Shown here: piece by piece, positions 1 to 10,445 of the stretch
Numbering within the stretch: position 1 is the first letter of the stretch
Layout of the letters: the number at the start of each line of letters is the position of its first letter
NCBI RefSeq assembly: GCF_958295425.1
Contig: NC_081151.1
Coordinates: 22,851,799-22,915,798, forward strand
Origin: Solea solea
Lineage: Eukaryota; Chordata; Actinopteri; Pleuronectiformes; Soleidae
Length of the DNA stretch: 64,000 bases
Direction: 5' to 3'
Position numbers and translations under genes: made by a program
Notes under the pieces: generated by a model
Seen by the model: the letters and a program-made list of their open reading frames with translations, nothing else
The model's database searches: none
What the model was told of the DNA's origin: nothing

Positions 1-111
1 AATAGCCCTGCCTAAAAATAAAAGAGGCAAAATGACAGTGGAGGATACCGTTACAAAGAGCTCCAGTGGACAAATAGGAGGGAGAACGCTTTGAAGAGTT
101 TCTCACAAAAG

Positions 112-350
112 ACGGACCACACTGACCCCCCCCCCCCCCCACACACCATACACACACACACACTCACACACTCACACACTCACACACACACCACCCGCTG
201 CCCGCTCCGCTCTGCCTGCGATCAGGTTCCCATTATCGTCGAGGCCACACGGTGGAGAAGAGGGCAGTAGGGGTTTGAAATGCCTGTCAGAAGCCGGTCG
301 TCTGTGTCCGGACTCTAACACACACTCACACACACACACACACAGCATCA
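112..350. repeat. Poly-C and (CA)n low-complexity DNA
   Basis: A run of cytosines near 126-141 is followed by interrupted (CA)n to about 192, and a second (CA)n lies near 321-344. The sequence between them has no convincing coding potential. Confidence 0.8.
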
Positions 351-354
351 GTGT

Positions 355-445
355 GGTAATGTAACAAAGTACAAATACTTATCTGTACTTTATTTATATT
401 TCTAGCAACTTCTACTTTTACTCCACTACATTTCCTCCAACTCTC
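355..445. repeat. Dispersed teleost repeat of the 'GTACTTTA...CTCCACTACATTT' type
   Basis: The text moves through AAAGTACAAATACTT, TCTGTACTTTA and ACTTTTACTCCACTACATTT, a pattern I recognise as very common in teleost genomes. Only a decayed piece is present. Related short fragments occur near 10855-10885 and 11315-11355. Transposon class is not known to me. Confidence 0.5.
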
Positions 446-480
446 TTAGTGACGACCAAATGAAACCAGAAGAGTTGGTA

Positions 481-700
481 TTATGGTCTGTATTTATATA
501 GGGCTTCTCTAGTCTTGATGAGCTGGATTAACTCTACAGTTTTCACTCATTCACACATCTTTCATTCACACTCACACGCTGCAATATGGGCTTAAGTGTC
601 TTTGCTCAAGGACACATAGAGATGAGCAGAGCTGGGAATTGAACCCACAACCTTCCAGTAGAAAGACCAATCACTCACTCACTTACATATTCACTCACTC
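481..700 (-). mobile_element. tRNA-derived SINE, truncated, minus strand
   Basis: Read on the minus strand, it contains a B-box-like GGGTTCAATTCCCAGC, the CTTGAGCAAAGACACT body and a tail ending in CTATATAAATACAGACCATA. This matches the internally amplified copy at 29829-30660, including the tail and the flanking AACTC. The A-box end is missing or replaced by a (TCAC)n run (662-727), so the copy is dead. The bases 745-1570 that follow contain no supportable feature. Confidence 0.75.
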
Positions 701-1571
701 AGACACACATTCACTCACTCACTCACTATAGATAAAGACATGAACTTCGTAGACTGTCCAGACCAGAGTGACTGACAGACCGTGACTCCACTGTGATGAT
801 ATGTTACATTCTGACGCCTCACAGTTAATGTTTTAAAGGAGATTTTGACACAAGCTGAATCAACTTCCACTGACACGACTGTAGATTCAGCTGCAGGTAA
901 TTCTCACTGTCAGTCTCAGCCTGGTCCAGGGTCCAGGACCAGATGTGTGGGAGTTGGACTGGGACTGGGGCGAGTTGTCACTCACAGGAAGGTAAAGCCG
1001 AGTTTTCCTGTGATTGAACACATTGTTTTCTCTCATGTGCTTTAAACCACTCCCACGTAACTAAAAAGACTTGAATAAATTGTTAAAAAAAAACCTTCCA
1101 CACTGCCACAGTGTGGCCCAGTTACAGGTGTGTGTGTGTCGGGGGTTAAGTGTTGGACTCGCTCCACATGTCCAGACATGTCTCCCTCTCTCTGTGTCCC
1201 ACAGTCGGCCTCTGTAATTAGGACGTGAGCGGGTAACAGGCGTCCAACACTCTGACACCACCAGAGGGAAGTTGCCTCCAGATGTTGACGGTGAGAACAT
1301 CATCATCTTAATGCAAGGAACGTCTCCACTCTTTGTCTGTCCGTCTGTCTGTTAATCACACACAGTCGTCTTTGTGAGGACAGGGCCTTTAGGGCAGATT
1401 AAGATTATCGTGTGCAGGTGTGGTTCATGTTCATGGTCCCTGTAATGAGGTTCTACTTCTACTGCATTTACTTTTACCACTAGTTTCATATTCACGTTTC
1501 TGCTGATGTCTCTGGACACATCGTCAGTGATGTTCCTGGAATCATCGACCAGAAACGGGTCTTTCAACTTC

Positions 1572-1864
1572 ATACCGAGTCCCCAATCGTAATCATACCA
1601 AGTCCCCAATCGCAATCGTATCAGTTCCCCAATCGCAATCGTACCAGGTCCCCAATCGCAATCGTACAAGGTCCCCAATCGCAATCGTACCAGGTCCCCA
1701 ATCGCAATCGTACCAGGTCCCCAATCGCAATCGTACCAAGTCCCCAATCGCAATCGTACCAGGTCCCCAACCGCAATCGTACCAGGTCCCCAATCGCAAT
1801 CTTACCGGGTCCCCAATCGCAATCGTACCGGGTCCCCAAGCGCAATCGTACCGAGTCCCCAATC
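1572..1864. repeat. 23-bp minisatellite, about 12.7 copies
   Basis: The unit is GTACCAGGTCCCCAATCGCAATC with few substitutions, for example CCAAG or CCGGG for CCAGG. Because 23 is not a multiple of three, all three minus-strand frames remain open and give overlapping repetitive pseudo-proteins; these are not genes. The right edge directly meets the 3' tail of a LINE. Confidence 0.95.
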
Positions 1865-3140
1865 AAGGATCAAGGTTCAAGGTATTTGCTATTTGTGCAT
1901 AACCAGCAGTCAAAACACATTGGAATTCTTGCGCGAGGCTCTCAGAGTCAACAGTTGAAATAGTAAAAGGTAAGAGTTTAGGATAAAAAGTATGAAAAAT
2001 GTAAGATTAAAAACACTATACAGCTACGAAAGATGAACCCTAATAAGAAAGTTTAAGACATAGAATATAGATCATTATAAACATGAGGACACAGTGAGTA
2101 TAAAATATTAGTAAATCTAAAGTGTATTGCACATAACTAAAATTTTGCACATTTATAAAATATAAAAATATTGCACAGGTAATTAAGTGAAGTCCATCAA
2201 TCTGAGGATGCTCTTGATCAGTCCTCTGTAGGCCTCGGTGAGGGGGTGATGGTTCAGGCCAGCTTCCCTGGGCTGCCTGATGAAGTAGAGCCTTTGCTGG
2301 GCTTTTTTTTTTACTGTGGCAGTGGTGTTGCGAGTCCAGCTTAGGTCAGATGTGACCTGCAGTCCCAGAAACCTGTAGCTGTCTGCCCTCTCCACCTCAG
2401 TCCCTCTGATGGAGAGGGGCTATGTTGTCCTTGTCTATGTTGAGGATGGGGTCGTTCTCCTCGTCATAGACACGGGTGTTATTTACCAGGGCCCTGTATC
2501 CTGACTCGTCCCCCCCTTGATGAGCCCCAGGATGGTGGTGTCATCAGCATATTTTATGATGATGGTGCTGTCCTGGGTGAGTGTACAGGGTGAAGAGTTT
2601 TGGGCTCAGGCAGCAGCCTTGTGGTGATCCTGTGCTGACTCTGAGCTCAGCAGACACCCTTCCTCCCATCTTCACCACCTGTGGTCTTTCAGTCAGGAAA
2701 TCCAGAATCCAGCTTCTTGATCGGTCTGCCCAGTCGCATGGTATTAAAAGCAGAGCTGTAGTCCAGGAAGAGCATCCTGGCATACGTCCTGCCCTCTCCA
2801 GATGTTGCAGGATGTGGTGAAGGGCTATTGCCACCGCGTCGTCCACTGATCGGTTGGGGCGGTAGACAAACTGGAGAGGGTTGATGGTGTCTGAGACTGT
2901 GCTGTTGATATGGGTGTGGACTAGTTTTTCTAAGCACTTCATGGCGACTGGTGTGAGTGCCACTGGCCTGAAGATGTTTAGGGTAGGTGTATCTGATATT
3001 TTGGGGACTGGTATGATTGTGGAGGTTTTGAAAATACGGGGGACTACAGCCTGGGATAATGAGATGTTGAAGATGTTGGTGTACACACCAGCTAGCTGTT
3101 CTCCACAGGGTGAAAGGCGGCGTCACTGTCACACTCATGG
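1865..3140 (-). mobile_element. Decayed LINE (CR1/L2/Rex1-like), 3' part of reverse transcriptase plus 3'UTR
   Basis: The minus strand from about 3138 to 2544 encodes recognisable reverse-transcriptase text split between two frames: IIPVPK, RPVALTPVAMKCLEKL, NRSVDDAVAIALHHIL, LDYSSAFNT, WILDFLTERPQVV and TGSPQGC. A further frame (2395-2183) carries FLGLQVTSDLSWT and KKAQQRLYFIRQ, typical of the C-terminal region. The expected FADD catalytic box is not intact, and there are several frameshifts, so it is a fossil. A non-coding AT-rich 3'UTR continues to 1865 and ends in CCTTGAACCTTGATCCTTGA on the minus strand, a usual tail type for these elements. The 5' end is truncated near 3140. Confidence 0.88.
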
Positions 3141-3210
3141 TCAGTTTAGAGTGTCCAGATTACCTAATCCCCAAATCTGCATGTTTTTGGACAGTGCGAG
3201 GAATGGTGGC
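3141..3210. repeat. Dispersed teleost repeat fragment ('GCATGTTTTTGGACTGTG' family)
   Basis: TTTAGAGTGTCCAGATTACC and CCCAAATCTGCATG then TTTTTGGACAGTG form a widespread fish repeat core. A second decayed copy with GTTTTTGGACTGTGAGTAGAA and CCCAGAGAAAAACCCACAC is at 13045-13110. It sits right at the broken 5' end of the LINE. Confidence 0.5.
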
Positions 3211-3259
3211 ATGAATCCTGTGAAGGATTCACTCAGTATTTTCAACCCTCTCCTGCGTG

Positions 3260-3720
3260 ATGGGGCGTGGTCGCCGCCGCAGGCGTCCGATCATTCTTGC
3301 TCACTCCTCCGTTTAAAAATATGCGCTTCCTCCTCCGTTACTTTATCTCCCCGTTTCCTCCCTGTTGTCTCTGCTAATCCCGGGGATGAAGAGTAAGAGT
3401 CTTGTGGTGGGGATTATTAACCCACGCGTGCCACACCTTCACTGACTCACCTCTTCTTACTTAAACACCTCCACATTCACCGCCTCGCTCGGTGACATCA
3501 CACGCGGCAGCTGCTTATCACGGCGGACCAGCTCGGAACCGGTGCCGGCCCGGCGGAGAACAACGCGGCCCACTCCCAATTTTCAACACGGCATTGTTGT
3601 GCCTGGCAGCAGCTCGGCGGCAGATTGAGATCTTGCGGCAGAGAAAGTGTAATTTCCTAAAACCACCTTCTTAAGAAAAGTCCCCGGGAACGCTGTGCTG
3701 GTTTCCCGCCCGTCTGTCAC
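3260..3720. other. CpG-rich non-coding block, possible regulatory element
   Basis: Much more GC/CpG-rich than its surroundings (CGCGGCAGCTG, GGTGCCGGCCCGGCGG, CTCGGCGGCAG). The open frames are short and unlike any protein I know. The stretch ending GATCTTGCGGCAGAG...GTAATTTCC does not look like a repeat and could be a conserved element or a small CpG island. Inference only. Confidence 0.3.
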
Positions 3721-4059
3721 TCATGACCGTGTGTTAACAATGCGACCGCTCCCCGTCAGATCCTGACCGCTGATAAACACACACACACGCAGAGTCACAC
3801 ACACAGCTTTTACCTTTCTGACCTCCAGCTCCCATAAATGTGTCTTTAAAAGCAGATTGTTGTGGTTTTTCTTTTATCTTTTCTGAGGTTTTTCCTGCCA
3901 GAGGAAAACTGGGAAGCAGAGGAAGCGGCGCACACAGGTGCAACCAGACAAACAAAAAAAAGGGTTTACTGTAAATGCAGCATCAATTTGCAGGTTTTTA
4001 GACTGTGGAGGACAAATATGGACACAGGACAAATGTATACTTTATGTTTGGTGGATTTG

Positions 4060-4720
4060 TTCATTGAGGATTCATGTTCTGCAGCTAAAATGAGCAAACT
4101 TGTGGATTTAGTGACATTTTCTGCCCAAAAACTTGTCATTATGAAGTTAAAGGTGGTTGCATAGTGTATTTATTCACTGCTTCTCTCTTGGCCACCAACG
4201 TTCTATCTATTTAGTGTGGTTTTGACACTCGCAGACGTCCAGTTACACATTTTTCCCCGCGTTTTCACGTTGTCAAACAAACGCAAGCGTGTTTGTTTGA
4301 GGAGATCATTGTGTTTATCTTTTATATATGGTCTCCTTTGTACGATTTTCTGACAAAAACTGACGTTTATGGCGCTCTGTAAACCCCCTCCCTGTCTTTT
4401 TGGTGTCTTAACATAGTGGATTAGTGTTCTAAAACGAGCAAACTCATGTGGATTTCTGTCTAAACACATTAGATATTATGATGTTAAAACTAGTTGCACA
4501 GTGTATTTATCTCCTGGTTTGTTCACTGCTACTCTCATTGCCACCAATAGTGTGATTTAGTTCTATTTAGAGCAGACTAGAAAAGAATAGAATGCCTTTA
4601 TTGTCTAAGAACAACAGAATTTGCCGCTGCTGTTCCTTGAAAACATAGTTTTGACACTCACACACGTCCACTTACACATTTTTCTCCATATTTTCATGTC
4701 CTGTGTTTGTTTTTTGCCCA
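4060..4720. repeat. Imperfect direct duplication, unit about 0.35-0.4 kb
   Basis: AGTGTATTTATTCACTGC, GGCCACCAA, then GTTTTGACACTC..ACGTCCAGTTACACATTTTTC at 4159-4255 recurs as AGTGTATTTATC, TTGCCACCAATAG and GTTTTGACACTC..ACGTCCACTTACACATTTTTC at 4501-4685. The copies have diverged and the second is interrupted by a LINE-tail-like piece AATAGAATGCCTTTATTGTC (4588-4607). Confidence 0.55.
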
Positions 4721-4924
4721 AAACAATGAAGCATAGTGTTTTTCTTTTACTGCCCTTTATTTACTACCAAAATGGTGTTTTTGCACTTCAAATAATCTGT
4801 TTACTACTGCTATTTAAAGTACCTGCTTTATTTTCCGTCCAAAACAGTGAAACAAATGGCGTTCATCTTTGATCTATTGAATACATTCACCACTTTATCT
4901 CCCGTGTACCATTTTCTGTCTGGT

Positions 4925-5275
4925 AACTAAAGTTTGTGTCATTTTGGAAACTGTTCTCTGTCCCTGCACCAAAGCCCATAGAGAAAATCAGTGATTTTAA
5001 CATCCCAGCACGCGGGAGTAGTTCATCCACTGCTGCCTCCATCAGTAACTTCAAATGTTTAATTTTGTATTATTCGGCCTTAGAAATAACTAATTAAGAT
5101 TCACCTCAGTGACACAAACTGTCCACACGAGGCAGCAGTAGACCAGCAGCACCTGTGTCCCGTGAGCTTTAATCGTTGATTTTCTCTCTGGAGTTTGGTG
5201 TGGGAGAGCGAGTGGACGACAAATGTCAGTTTCTTGACTGAAAAAGCTGTTCAAACACATTCTGAAGTTCTCATA
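4925..5275. mobile_element. Foldback element, copy A (intergenic)
   Basis: The left arm contains GCACCAAAGCCCATAGAG and AAAATCAGTGATTTTAA. The right arm (5160-5270) contains the inverted counterpart TTGATTTTCTCTCTGGAGTT..GGTGTGGGAGAG. Internal text GCTGCCTCCATC..and GAGGCAGCAGTAGACCAGC is also partly inverted. It belongs to the family described in the findings; no coding capacity. Confidence 0.8.
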
Positions 5276-5279
5276 GACT

Positions 5280-6420
5280 TAAGTCGGCTTATATTTTAGT
5301 AGATGAGTCACTTGTTATGTGGCTAACATCAGCTCTGACTATAAATAAACCTAAAAAAAAATCACCTTTTGAGTCTAAAACCAGTGGAAATCCTGATTGA
5401 ACTGTGTAAGAAACGCAGCATTCATGAAGAAGGACGAGGGTGGGAGCATGTCTGCTGTCTGTACCACAACCTAATGAGGAGTCAGAGTCACAATAGACCG
5501 GTGCAGACCTGTGTGTGTGTGTGTGGGGGGGTCTCCTCCCTCTGAAGAGACATATTAACCGGCTTCTGTGGCTAATGGATGTAGTGGGATCTAATTTAAA
5601 GGAGGGGAGGGTATCAAGTCCACGTGCACACAAAGACATTAAAGGAAGTCCTCGGGGAGGCAGCGGCGTTTTGATCCCCGTCGTTTCTCACGGGGACGCC
5701 AAACTGTTCATTATGTCGGATAAAAAAAAAGACACAGAGAAAAGAAAATAGAGTATCTGCTGCGTCTAATGTCCCTGTAATTTATCAAAGCACACACAGC
5801 GTTTGGAGCCGAGATCATCGCCGGGTATCGCGTCTCAGACAGGAAGTTTGATGTGTGGTCTCGCAGATTATCGTCCTCAAAGCAAAGAGAGATTTAGAGG
5901 AATCGGTGGAGAACAAGACGGAGCCGTGTTGAGCTTGTTGTTTCTCTGCGGTCACAACAACCAAACAATTAGTTCACACTGAAGTGTATGCTGTTGACTG
6001 TTGGAGTTAATCTCAACGACACAGGAACCTTTCATGTCAATGACTGTAAACAAGTGTTTGTTTGGAAAAGAAAGATCCTTCATGAGCCTTTCAGTCAGTT
6101 TGCAGTTCTTTACCTGCTCTGACGAGGTTCCACTTGAGCTGAGCCCATACTAACATGTCACGTTTGATGAGTTCATGGCCACTGATTGGTCAGAAAGTGT
6201 CGTCACTGAAGAGTCATGAGCGCGACGTCCAACACAAGAATCAAAGCCAACAGTGTCCAACTGTAGATCAGTTAAGAAGACTTTGAAATATTACTTATCG
6301 TTACAAAATCAAGAAATAAGTGAAGTTGATATTTAGGTAAATGCTGCGCTGGGTTTATCGTCCAACGTTTACTGTATCTCAATACATATCAGATGTTTTT
6401 ATGTGAATGCATGTGCATTT
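5280..6420. other. Intergenic, no gene seen
   Basis: Unique-looking DNA with short (GT)n/G run at 5513-5530 and chance ORFs only. No splice-bounded homologous exon or RNA gene was recognised. Confidence 0.5.
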
Positions 6421-6425
6421 TATAT

Positions 6426-7697
6426 TATGACAATTCTTGCAGTAATTATGTGACATTTATCGCAATCATTATGTGACATTTATCGCAATCATGTGACATT
6501 TATTGCAGTAATTATGTGACATTTATCGCAATCATTATGTGACATTTATCGCAATCATGTGACATTTATTGCAGTAATTATGTGACATTTATCGCAATCA
6601 TTATGTGACATTTATCGTAATAACTACCTGACATTTATCGCAGTATTTGTGACATTTATCGCAATCATTATGTGACATTTATCGTAATAACTGTCCGACA
6701 TTTATCGCAATACTTATGTCATTGTAATAATTAGGACATTTATCGCAATGATTATGTGACATTTATTGCAGTAATTGTGACATTTATCGCAGTAATTATG
6801 TGACATTTATCGCAGTATTTTTGTGACATTTATCGCAATACTTAAGTCATTGTAATAATTAGGATATTTATCGTAATAATTATGTGACATTTATTGCAGT
6901 AATTGTGACATTTATCGCAGTAATTGTGACATTTATCGCAGTAATTATGTGACATTTTTTTCGCAGTAATTATTTGACATTTATCGCAATCATTATGTGA
7001 CATTTATCGTAATAACTGTCTGACATTTATCGTAGTAATTAGGACATTTATCGCAATAATTATGTGACATTTATCGCAGTAATTATGTGACATTTATCGC
7101 AATCATTATGTGACATTTATCGCAGTAATTGTGACATTTATCGCAGTAATTGTGACATTTATCGCAATACTTATGTCATTGTAATAATTAGGACATTTAT
7201 CGCAATAATTATGTGACATTTATCGCAATAATTATGCCATTTATCGTCATAAATATGTGACATTTATCGCAGTAATTGTGACATTTACCGCAATCATTAT
7301 GTGACATTTATCGTAATAACTGTCTGACATTTATCGCAGTAATTGTGACATTTATCGCAATACTTATGTCATTGTAATAATTAGGACATTTATCGCAATA
7401 ATTATGTGACATTTATCGCAATAATTAGGACATTTATCGTAATAATAATGTGACATTTATCGCAGTAATTATGTGACATTTATTGCAGTAATTATGTGAC
7501 ATTTATCGCAATACTTAAGTCATTGCAATAATTAGGACATTTATTGTAATAATTATGTGACATTTGTTGCAGTAATTGTGACATTTATTGCAGTAATTAT
7601 GTGACATTTATCGCAATACTTATGTCATTGTAATAATTAGGACATTTATCGCAATAATTTTCTGATATTTATCACAGTACTTCGCAATAAATATGTG
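6426..7697. repeat. Large AT-rich minisatellite, about 23-bp unit, roughly 55 copies
   Basis: The basic unit is ATTATGTGACATTTATCGCA plus ATC or GTA, giving lengths of 19 to 23 bp by loss of TAT or TG. Variants (TTGCAGTAAT, TCGTAATAACTG, TAGGACATT) recur in blocks, which shows higher-order duplication, e.g. CTTATGTCATTGTAATAATT appears five or more times. No coding potential. 7700-8360 following it is unique intergenic sequence with no feature I can support. Confidence 0.93.
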
Positions 7698-8361
7698 TAC
7701 ATACACATCATTATGCACATTAGGCGATGATGTCATTTAGCGACTTTCAGGACAGCGCACAGCTGCCGAAAGCCAGCGATCGTGAGCCGAATCCTATGGA
7801 AGGACGTAAAATATCTGCTCTATTTCTATAGAAAACGTGTAAATCGTTCGACATGTGAGAGTTTGTGCAGTTATGATTTTATAGTTCCGTTGCTCCTGTC
7901 ACTGTGGACACTCCTGTCCCCGCCCCTTCCTTGTCCTCGTAGTGGGATATTTTGACAGGAAGTGGCACCTGCCTGCGTTTCCTCCCTGATTGTTTGCAGG
8001 AGTGAGGGCCTCTACAGTCCTGAGCTAATGTTTCCTTGCATTATAGTCGCAGAATAGCTCTGCTCTCTTCGTCTATTGTGCCGCACGTTTAAAAACTCCT
8101 TATGGATCATGAGTCGTCATGGGGGGGGCGGGGAAATTCCGGGGAATTCCAGTGGCATTCCGATCAGATTGCCTTCCTCACTCTTTTCTTTCTTTCTTCT
8201 CTCAGAATAATGAGTGTGAAGGTCGTGAGTCTGTGTCTGACGTCTTTACAGCAGACGAACAATCACATGTAACTCTTTAATATAAAGATTTTTTTTCATC
8301 ATGTTTCTGTGACTGTAGCTGCTGCTCAAGGTCCAGGGCCGCTGATTTTTTTTTATTATTT

Positions 8362-8545
8362 TCAAGGTTCAAACGGGTCCATGCAATCCTTGCAAGTTTT
8401 TGAATTTGAAAAAAATATTTAAGGCCCTTGAAAGTTTTTGAAAATCCACCCTTAATAAACATGGGTCATTGAAAGTGCTTGAATTTTGTGCAAGAAAGAA
8501 GTGGTTGAATTTTTTTCCAAACTCACAAACTTTCAAGGATTTAAA
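8362..8545. repeat. Dispersed 'GGTCCTTGAAA...' repeat, copy 1
   Basis: AAGGTTCAAACGGGTCCATG, CTTGCAAGTTTTTGAATTTG, then GACATGGGTCATTGAAAGTG-type text and GAATTTTGTGCAAGAAAGAA match the copies at 15148-15455. Class unknown to me. The similarity is strong in the ATGGGTCATTGAAAGTGCTT segment. Confidence 0.75.
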
Positions 8546-8564
8546 ATCCGCCCATAAATGCCAT

Positions 8565-8935
8565 AATAAATATGGCATTTATTGCAGTAATTATCTGACA
8601 TTTATCGCAATAATTATGGCATTTATCGCAATAATTGTCTTACATTTATCACAGTAATTATATAATCGCAATAATTATGACAATCGCAGTAATTGTCTGA
8701 CATTTATCGCAATAATTGTCTGACATTTATCGCAATAAATATGACATTATTCGCAATAATTTTGACAATCACAGTAATTGTCTGACATTTATCGCAGTAA
8801 TTTATCACAGTAAATATATAATCGCAATAATTATGACATTATTCGCAATAATTATGACAATCACAGTAATTGTCTGACATTTATCGCAATAATTATGGCA
8901 TTTATCGCTGTAATTATCTGAGGTTTATCGCAGAT
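8565..8935. repeat. Second array of the GACATTTATCGCA minisatellite
   Basis: About 16 units of CTGACATTTATCGCAATAAT and shorter variants (GACAATCGCAGTAATTG). It is the same family as the 6426-7697 array, 0.87 kb away, but dominated by CTGACATTT and GGCATTT variants, so the two arrays evolved separately after they split. Confidence 0.9.
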
Positions 8936-9850
8936 CTCATTCTCTTTTTAAATGACAAAAACTGTATCAGGTCCAGGTTCAGGTTCAGCAGGAGCAGGAC
9001 TAAGGTCAGACTGAGGTCAACGTCAAGGGTTTGCAACAGAAAGAAGTTGGCTTCAGTTTGGATCAGATCCAAAACATTCTCCTTCACCACCTGACGACGA
9101 TGATGATGATGATGATGATTTTTTGTTATTATAAATATTGATTTAGTTAGTTTCGTCAGGATTTGCATGAAAACAACAAAGCTGACATTTTAGTTTGATT
9201 TAATTGTCTTTTATTTATTTTTGTGGACAGTTTTTGTGTCTGTGTTACTTCTGAGCGTTTTCTACATCTACACTTTGTAGTTTTTGCGTTCACACTCACA
9301 CACACACACACACACACACAGAGCAACATTTTCCCAGTGCCGCGTGGAGCCGGCGCTCCGTTGTCACGGAGCCGCAGCCGGGCTGCTCATTGTATTTGTG
9401 TCCTGTGTGTCACTTCCTGTGTCAGATTGTGGATTGTTGTGGAAACAATAGTGTGTTTGGCTTTGAAAGGACTCCTCAATCATGCAGCAGCGAGCTGTAA
9501 ATGCACAAAGTATTTGTCTGAACCTGACGATAGTCGCACGGCGTCATGAATCATAAATGTACAAGTGAACATACCCTGATATTTATTTTTTTTATTTTGA
9601 AAACATACAATATAGTGGACTATACTATAATGTGCAGTCATAGCAAAATGGCGCCAAGTCTCTAAGCCCCTCCCACTTCTGCTGATAAAAGACAGTAGAA
9701 GGGAAACTTGAGATGAGTTTCGTGATAACGACATGAAAACACAACAGATCACAGACGAGACAACAAACAATTACACAAAATATGTGACAATGTTTGTTTA
9801 CGTCAACTACGGTCTCTCCTTATGATGAAACAAGATTTCACATCTTTAGT
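8936..9850. other. Intergenic with (CA)n and (GAT)n runs
   Basis: (ATG)n at 9098-9118 and (CA)n at 9294-9320. Short ORFs are low-complexity translations. No gene or RNA recognised. Confidence 0.5.
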
Positions 9851-9889
9851 TATACAATTATTTTTGCAATAACTGTTACATGGTTTTTG

Positions 9890-10445
9890 TTACAACATGT
9901 TTGTTTCATGAAATGTTTTGGCCACATTAGTATTTTTTTAAGTAGCAGTAGTTCCATGTTTTTGCAAAATTAGATGAAAAATTTTATGAAATGTTTTGGT
10001 ACGCGAATATTTTTAATGCAACAGTTCCATGATATTGCAAAATGTACATAAGATATTTGTGAAATTTTTTGGTCACTCTTTTGAAGAAGCATTAATTCCC
10101 TGTTTTTGCAAAAATGACAGCATTTTATGAAATGTTTTGGTCACATGTTTTTTTAATAACAACCATGTTTTGCAATTTTTTTGTAAAAATGTTATGAAAT
10201 TTTTTGATCACGTGAGTATTTTTTAAGCAGCATTAGTACCATGTTTTTGCAAATAGTTTGACATTTTTTGGTCATGTGAATATTTTTTAAGTTACAGTTC
10301 CACATTTTTGAAAATATTGCGCAAAATTTTAAGAAATCTTTGGTCATCTGAATATTTTTTAAGTAACAGTTACATGTTTTTGCAAATTGACGTAAAATTT
10401 TATGAACAGTTCCACGTTTTTGCAAAAATTTTGTAAAATCTCTTT
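9890..10445. repeat. Degenerate tandem repeat, period about 64-77 bp
   Basis: Seven or so units each contain TTTTTGGTCACGTGAATATT, TTTTTTAAGTAACAGTTCCA and TGTTTTTGCAAAATT. The anchors GGTCAC/GGTCAT fall at about 9921, 9998, 10070, 10138, 10206, 10270 and 10342. Several units include the palindrome CACGTG. AT-rich and non-coding; the lysine-rich minus-strand frame is a translation artefact. Confidence 0.8.

Noticed and set aside
845..1045. 66-codon ORF, serine/threonine rich
   Set aside because: No recognisable domain, no splice context, average composition for chance ORFs in this window.
1352..1866. Overlapping 81-133 codon minus-strand ORFs with WYDCDWGPGT-like repeats
   Set aside because: They translate a 23-bp minisatellite in three frames; no start context, no family similarity.
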